Source: 66-474 sp044464225
Lineage (GTDB): Bacteria > Pseudomonadota > Gammaproteobacteria > Xanthomonadales > Rhodanobacteraceae
Direction: 5' to 3'
Assembly: GCA_044464225.1 (NCBI GenBank)
Contig: JBIQLN010000019.1
Coordinates: 1 to 63,444, forward strand
Length of the DNA stretch: 63,444 nucleotides
The notes beneath the pieces were generated by a model. That model was given only the letters and a program-made list of their open reading frames with translations, had not been told where the DNA came from and searched no databases. Position numbers and translations under genes: made by a program. Below are positions 60,780-63,444 of the stretch, piece after piece (within the stretch, counting starts at the first letter, position 1; the number at the start of each line of letters is the position of its first letter).

Positions 60780-63314
60780 ATGGCAGGACGCCGCACGTCG
60801 AATCGTTCAACGGAAGGGCTTGCGACTTATCGACGCAAGCGCCATTTCGAACACACGCCCGAACCGGCCGCGACGCCGCGCGGGCGACGTTCGCATGCGC
60901 CGGCAGGACGCCAGTTCGTGATCCACCTGCATCACGCGCGCCGCCGCCATTTCGACCTGCGCCTGCAGGTCGGCGGGGTGTTGCGCAGCTGGGCGGTCCC
61001 GAAGGGGCCTTCGCGCGATCCCTCGATCAAGCATCTGGCGGTGCAAGTGGAGGACCACCCGCTGAGCTACGGTTCGTTCGAGGGCACGATTCCGGAGGGC
61101 CATTACGGCGCCGGCACGGTGGCGATCTGGGACGAAGGCACGTGGAGCACCGAAGGCTCCGCCGCGCAGCAGATCGACAAGGGCCACTTGCGGTTTGAAT
61201 TGCACGGCTCGCGCCTGCGCGGACGCTGGTCGCTGGTGCGCACCCGGATGCAGGCCGGCAAGCCCCAGTGGCTGCTGATCAAGGGCGACGACGAATTCGT
61301 GGTCCCCGACGACGTGGCCGACGACACGCCATTGTCCGAATGGAAGGCGGAACACGACATCGAAACGCCACCGCGCGCGAAGCGAGCTGCGCGTGGCTCG
61401 AAAACGCCATCCCTGCCGACGCCCGACCAGTTCGAGTTCGAACTCGCGCGCCTGCATCAGCGCGCGCCGCAGGGCGAGGACTGGCTGCACGAAGTGAAAT
61501 ACGACGGCTACCGGATGCTGGCGTGGCGGCGCGGGCGCGAGCTGCAACTGTTGTCGCGCAACCGCCTCGACTGGACGGAAAAGCTGCCCGGGATCGCGGA
61601 TGCCATTCTCGGGCTGGATTGCCGCAACTGCGTGCTGGACGGCGAACTGGTGGTCTTCGATGAACACGGGCGCAGCCGCTTCGACCTGCTGCAGAAGCAA
61701 TTCAATCTCGCCCAGGCGCAAAGCGTGCGGTACGCGGTGTTCGATCTGCTCGCGTTGAACGGCGACGACCTGCGCAACGCGCCGCTGCTTGAACGCAAGG
61801 CGGCATTGTCGCGCCTGCTGGACGCCGTCGACCCCGCCACGAACCCGCTGGTGGTGTCCGGGTTCCTTCGAGGCAACGGCACGCTCGCCTACCAGCGCGC
61901 CTGCGAAGCCGGACTCGAAGGCGTAATCAGCAAAGCGGTGGATGCACCCTACCGCGGCGGTCGCGGCGACAGTTGGCGCAAGCTGAAGTGCATCGATTCG
62001 GATGAATTCGTGATCGTCGGCTACACGCCGGGCAAGGGCTCGCGTGGTGCGCTGGGCGCGCTGCTGCTGGCCGAGCCGCGCGGCAGGGCATGGCGCTACG
62101 TCGGCCGCGTCGGCACCGGCATGGATACCGACATGCTGAAGCGCCTGCACGCGCAACTGAAGACCGCGAAAGCCAGGCCCGAGTTGATCGACGCGCCCGA
62201 CGCCAAACAGCTGCGGGGCGCGAAACCGATCTGGGTGCAGCCGGACATCGTGGTGGAAGTCGAATTCCGCGGCCGCACCGGCGACGACTTCCTGCGCCAG
62301 GCCAGCTTCAAGGGTTTGCGGCCGGACAAATCGCCGGCGGATCTTCGCGACAGCGATCGCGGCAAGGAGACAACGTCCATGGCATCCGCGAAATCCCCCT
62401 CGAAATCTGCGGTCCGCAAGGGTGTGCCGCGCAAGCAGGCCGCCCGCGGGCCGGACATCAACCTCACCCATCCCGACCGCGTGCTGATCGAAAAGCCGCG
62501 CGTCACCAAACGCGCGCTCGCGGAATTCTACACAGGCATCGCCGAGCACCTGTTGCCGGGCATCGTCGGGCGGCCGCTGTCGCTGGTGCGCTGTCCCGAC
62601 GGCGCCGGCCAGGAATGCTTCTTCCAGAAACACCCGATGAGCGGCATGCCGGATGCGATCGGCGTGGGCGACGCGCGCAGCGCCGAGGGCAAGCGCCAGG
62701 ACTACGTTTACGTCAACGATATAGAAGGCGTGATCGGCCTGGTGCAGATGAACGTGATCGAGATCCATCCATGGGGTTCCACGATCGCGGACCTGGAACA
62801 TCCCGATCGGCTGGTGTTCGACCTCGATCCCGATACAGGCGTGGAGTGGTCGCGCGTACGCGACGCCGCGCGCCTCGTGCGCGAGCGACTGCAAGGCGTC
62901 GGCCTCGAAAGCTTCCTGCGCACCACCGGTGGCAAGGGGCTGCACGTGGTGGTACCGCTGAATCCCCGCCCCGACTGGGACACCGCCAAGGCGTTCACGC
63001 ACGCGCTGGCTCGCACGCTCGAACACGAATCGCCGCAGGACTTCGTTTCGGTCGCGACCAAGAACCGGCGCAAGGGGCGCATCTTCGTGGATTACCTGCG
63101 CAACGCGCGCGGTTCCACCGCGGTGGCGTCGTACTGCGTCCGCGCGCGGCCCGGCGCAGGCGTCGCCACGCCGCTGAGCTGGGAGGAATTGTCGCGACTG
63201 AAATCGGGCGCGCAGTACACCTTTTCCAACCTCGCACGGCGACTGAAGACCTTGAAGCAGGACCCGTGGCAGGGCTTCGACGAAATCCGACAAGCGTTGC
63301 CGCGTGCGGATTGA
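60780..63314 (+). CDS. ligD: DNA ligase D (phosphoesterase-ligase-polymerase)
   Basis: 844 aa. Order: 3'-phosphoesterase domain (FVIHLHHARRRHFDLRLQ near 46-63, with EGHYGAG), ATP-dependent ligase with nucleophile Lys240 (EVKYDGYRML) and DGELVVFDE, OB part, then a primase-polymerase domain (from about 560) with FDLDPDTGVEW and GGKGLHVVVPL. In NHEJ, LigD acts with Ku. No Ku gene lies in the window. Start ATG at 60780 has no strong ribosome site. Its place beside topoisomerase IB and ferritin-like genes suits a DNA-repair stress region. Confidence 0.96.
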   Translation: MAGRRTSNRSTEGLATYRRKRHFEHTPEPAATPRGRRSHAPAGRQFVIHLHHARRRHFDLRLQVGGVLRSWAVPKGPSRDPSIKHLAVQVEDHPLSYGSFEGTIPEGHYGAGTVAIWDEGTWSTEGSAAQQIDKGHLRFELHGSRLRGRWSLVRTRMQAGKPQWLLIKGDDEFVVPDDVADDTPLSEWKAEHDIETPPRAKRAARGSKTPSLPTPDQFEFELARLHQRAPQGEDWLHEVKYDGYRMLAWRRGRELQLLSRNRLDWTEKLPGIADAILGLDCRNCVLDGELVVFDEHGRSRFDLLQKQFNLAQAQSVRYAVFDLLALNGDDLRNAPLLERKAALSRLLDAVDPATNPLVVSGFLRGNGTLAYQRACEAGLEGVISKAVDAPYRGGRGDSWRKLKCIDSDEFVIVGYTPGKGSRGALGALLLAEPRGRAWRYVGRVGTGMDTDMLKRLHAQLKTAKARPELIDAPDAKQLRGAKPIWVQPDIVVEVEFRGRTGDDFLRQASFKGLRPDKSPADLRDSDRGKETTSMASAKSPSKSAVRKGVPRKQAARGPDINLTHPDRVLIEKPRVTKRALAEFYTGIAEHLLPGIVGRPLSLVRCPDGAGQECFFQKHPMSGMPDAIGVGDARSAEGKRQDYVYVNDIEGVIGLVQMNVIEIHPWGSTIADLEHPDRLVFDLDPDTGVEWSRVRDAARLVRERLQGVGLESFLRTTGGKGLHVVVPLNPRPDWDTAKAFTHALARTLEHESPQDFVSVATKNRRKGRIFVDYLRNARGSTAVASYCVRARPGAGVATPLSWEELSRLKSGAQYTFSNLARRLKTLKQDPWQGFDEIRQALPRAD

Positions 63315-63320
63315 TGACCT

Positions 63321-63441
63321 GTAGGTTGGGCTGGACCCGGACGCAACTCCGGGAGAAGCCAAACGTGATAGGCCGAGACACCCCGACCAACGTTGGGCTT
63401 CCGCCGATGAAGCCGGCGTCAGCCCAACCTTGTATCGTGAT
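63321..63441. repeat. Dispersed repeat copy B (GTAGG...GGGAGAAGCC type)
   Basis: Starts GTAGGTTGGGCTGGACCCGG, with TCCGGGAGAAGCCAAAC, then GTTGGGCTTCCGCCGATG and GTCAGCCCAACC. It lies 7 bases after the LigD stop and repeats the block order of 16665-16790. The ends are inverted (GGTTGGGCTG and CAGCCCAACC), so it can fold on itself and may end the ligD transcript. Confidence 0.7.
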
Positions 63442-63444
63442 TTT

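Noticed and set aside
60807..63362. 851-codon minus-strand frame over ligD
   Set aside because: Antisense to LigD with all catalytic motifs on the plus strand.

Overview
The window is high-GC DNA that looks like a free-living Lysobacterales (Xanthomonadales) gammaproteobacterium, probably of the Rhodanobacteraceae. Reasons: methionine synthase is split into two genes (metH1/metH2) behind an ArsR-methyltransferase gene, the repertoire is soil-like and stress-oriented, and intergenic palindromic repeats are frequent. The taxonomic call is inference from gene content only.

Layout. 1-6590: the 5' part of an acyl-CoA dehydrogenase (minus), then a plus-strand methionine operon (ArsR/methyltransferase regulator, GNAT, metH1, metH2) with a promoter that predicts a leaderless mRNA. 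6598-9711: small membrane proteins, tRNA-Val(CAC), a TauE/SafE permease and a PhzF-like protein. 9824-12709: a large hybrid sensor kinase. 13165-16668: a four-gene MCE/Mla-type lipid transport operon. 16844-28372: a stress block with hemerythrin, DUF1328, two CsbD-like proteins, an orphan histidine kinase, a CBS protein, a sigma-54 response regulator, two SDRs, an EF-hand lipoprotein and an Anabaena sensory rhodopsin transducer homologue. 26720-30137: GMC dehydrogenase, gluconate-dehydrogenase-subunit-3-like protein, internally duplicated membrane protein and metallothionein. 30208-33105: an enolase-superfamily enzyme and a ThDP oxidase-like enzyme.

33357-55948 is the most interesting part: a 22.6-kb locus of two convergent operons that meet at a hairpin near 45.1 kb. 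The plus arm encodes inositol-phosphate synthase, histidine phosphatase, a CgeB-type glycosyltransferase, a sugar nucleotidyltransferase, an apparently circularly permuted clan-A glycosidase-like protein, phosphopentomutase, PIG-L deacetylase, GT4, a BioF2/CelD-like acyltransferase, an APC transporter and a CorA/ZntB-like channel. The minus arm encodes UDP-glucuronate decarboxylase, two more epimerases, a zinc alcohol dehydrogenase, a Gfo/Idh oxidoreductase, GT4, three more CgeB-type glycosyltransferases, a small acidic protein and a methyltransferase. All adjacent minus-arm genes overlap or abut, and most plus-arm genes do. The set suggests synthesis of an inositol-linked, deacetylated, acylated and methylated glycoside or oligosaccharide whose product I cannot name. 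It contains mycothiol-like steps but no cysteine ligase.

56200-63314: topoisomerase IB with a small companion, two ferritin-like proteins, a second EF-hand protein and the multidomain DNA ligase LigD, which fits a desiccation, oxidative-stress and DNA-repair theme. Dispersed repeats occur between genes and in two places have entered reading frames (metH2 and the first CgeB-type gene).
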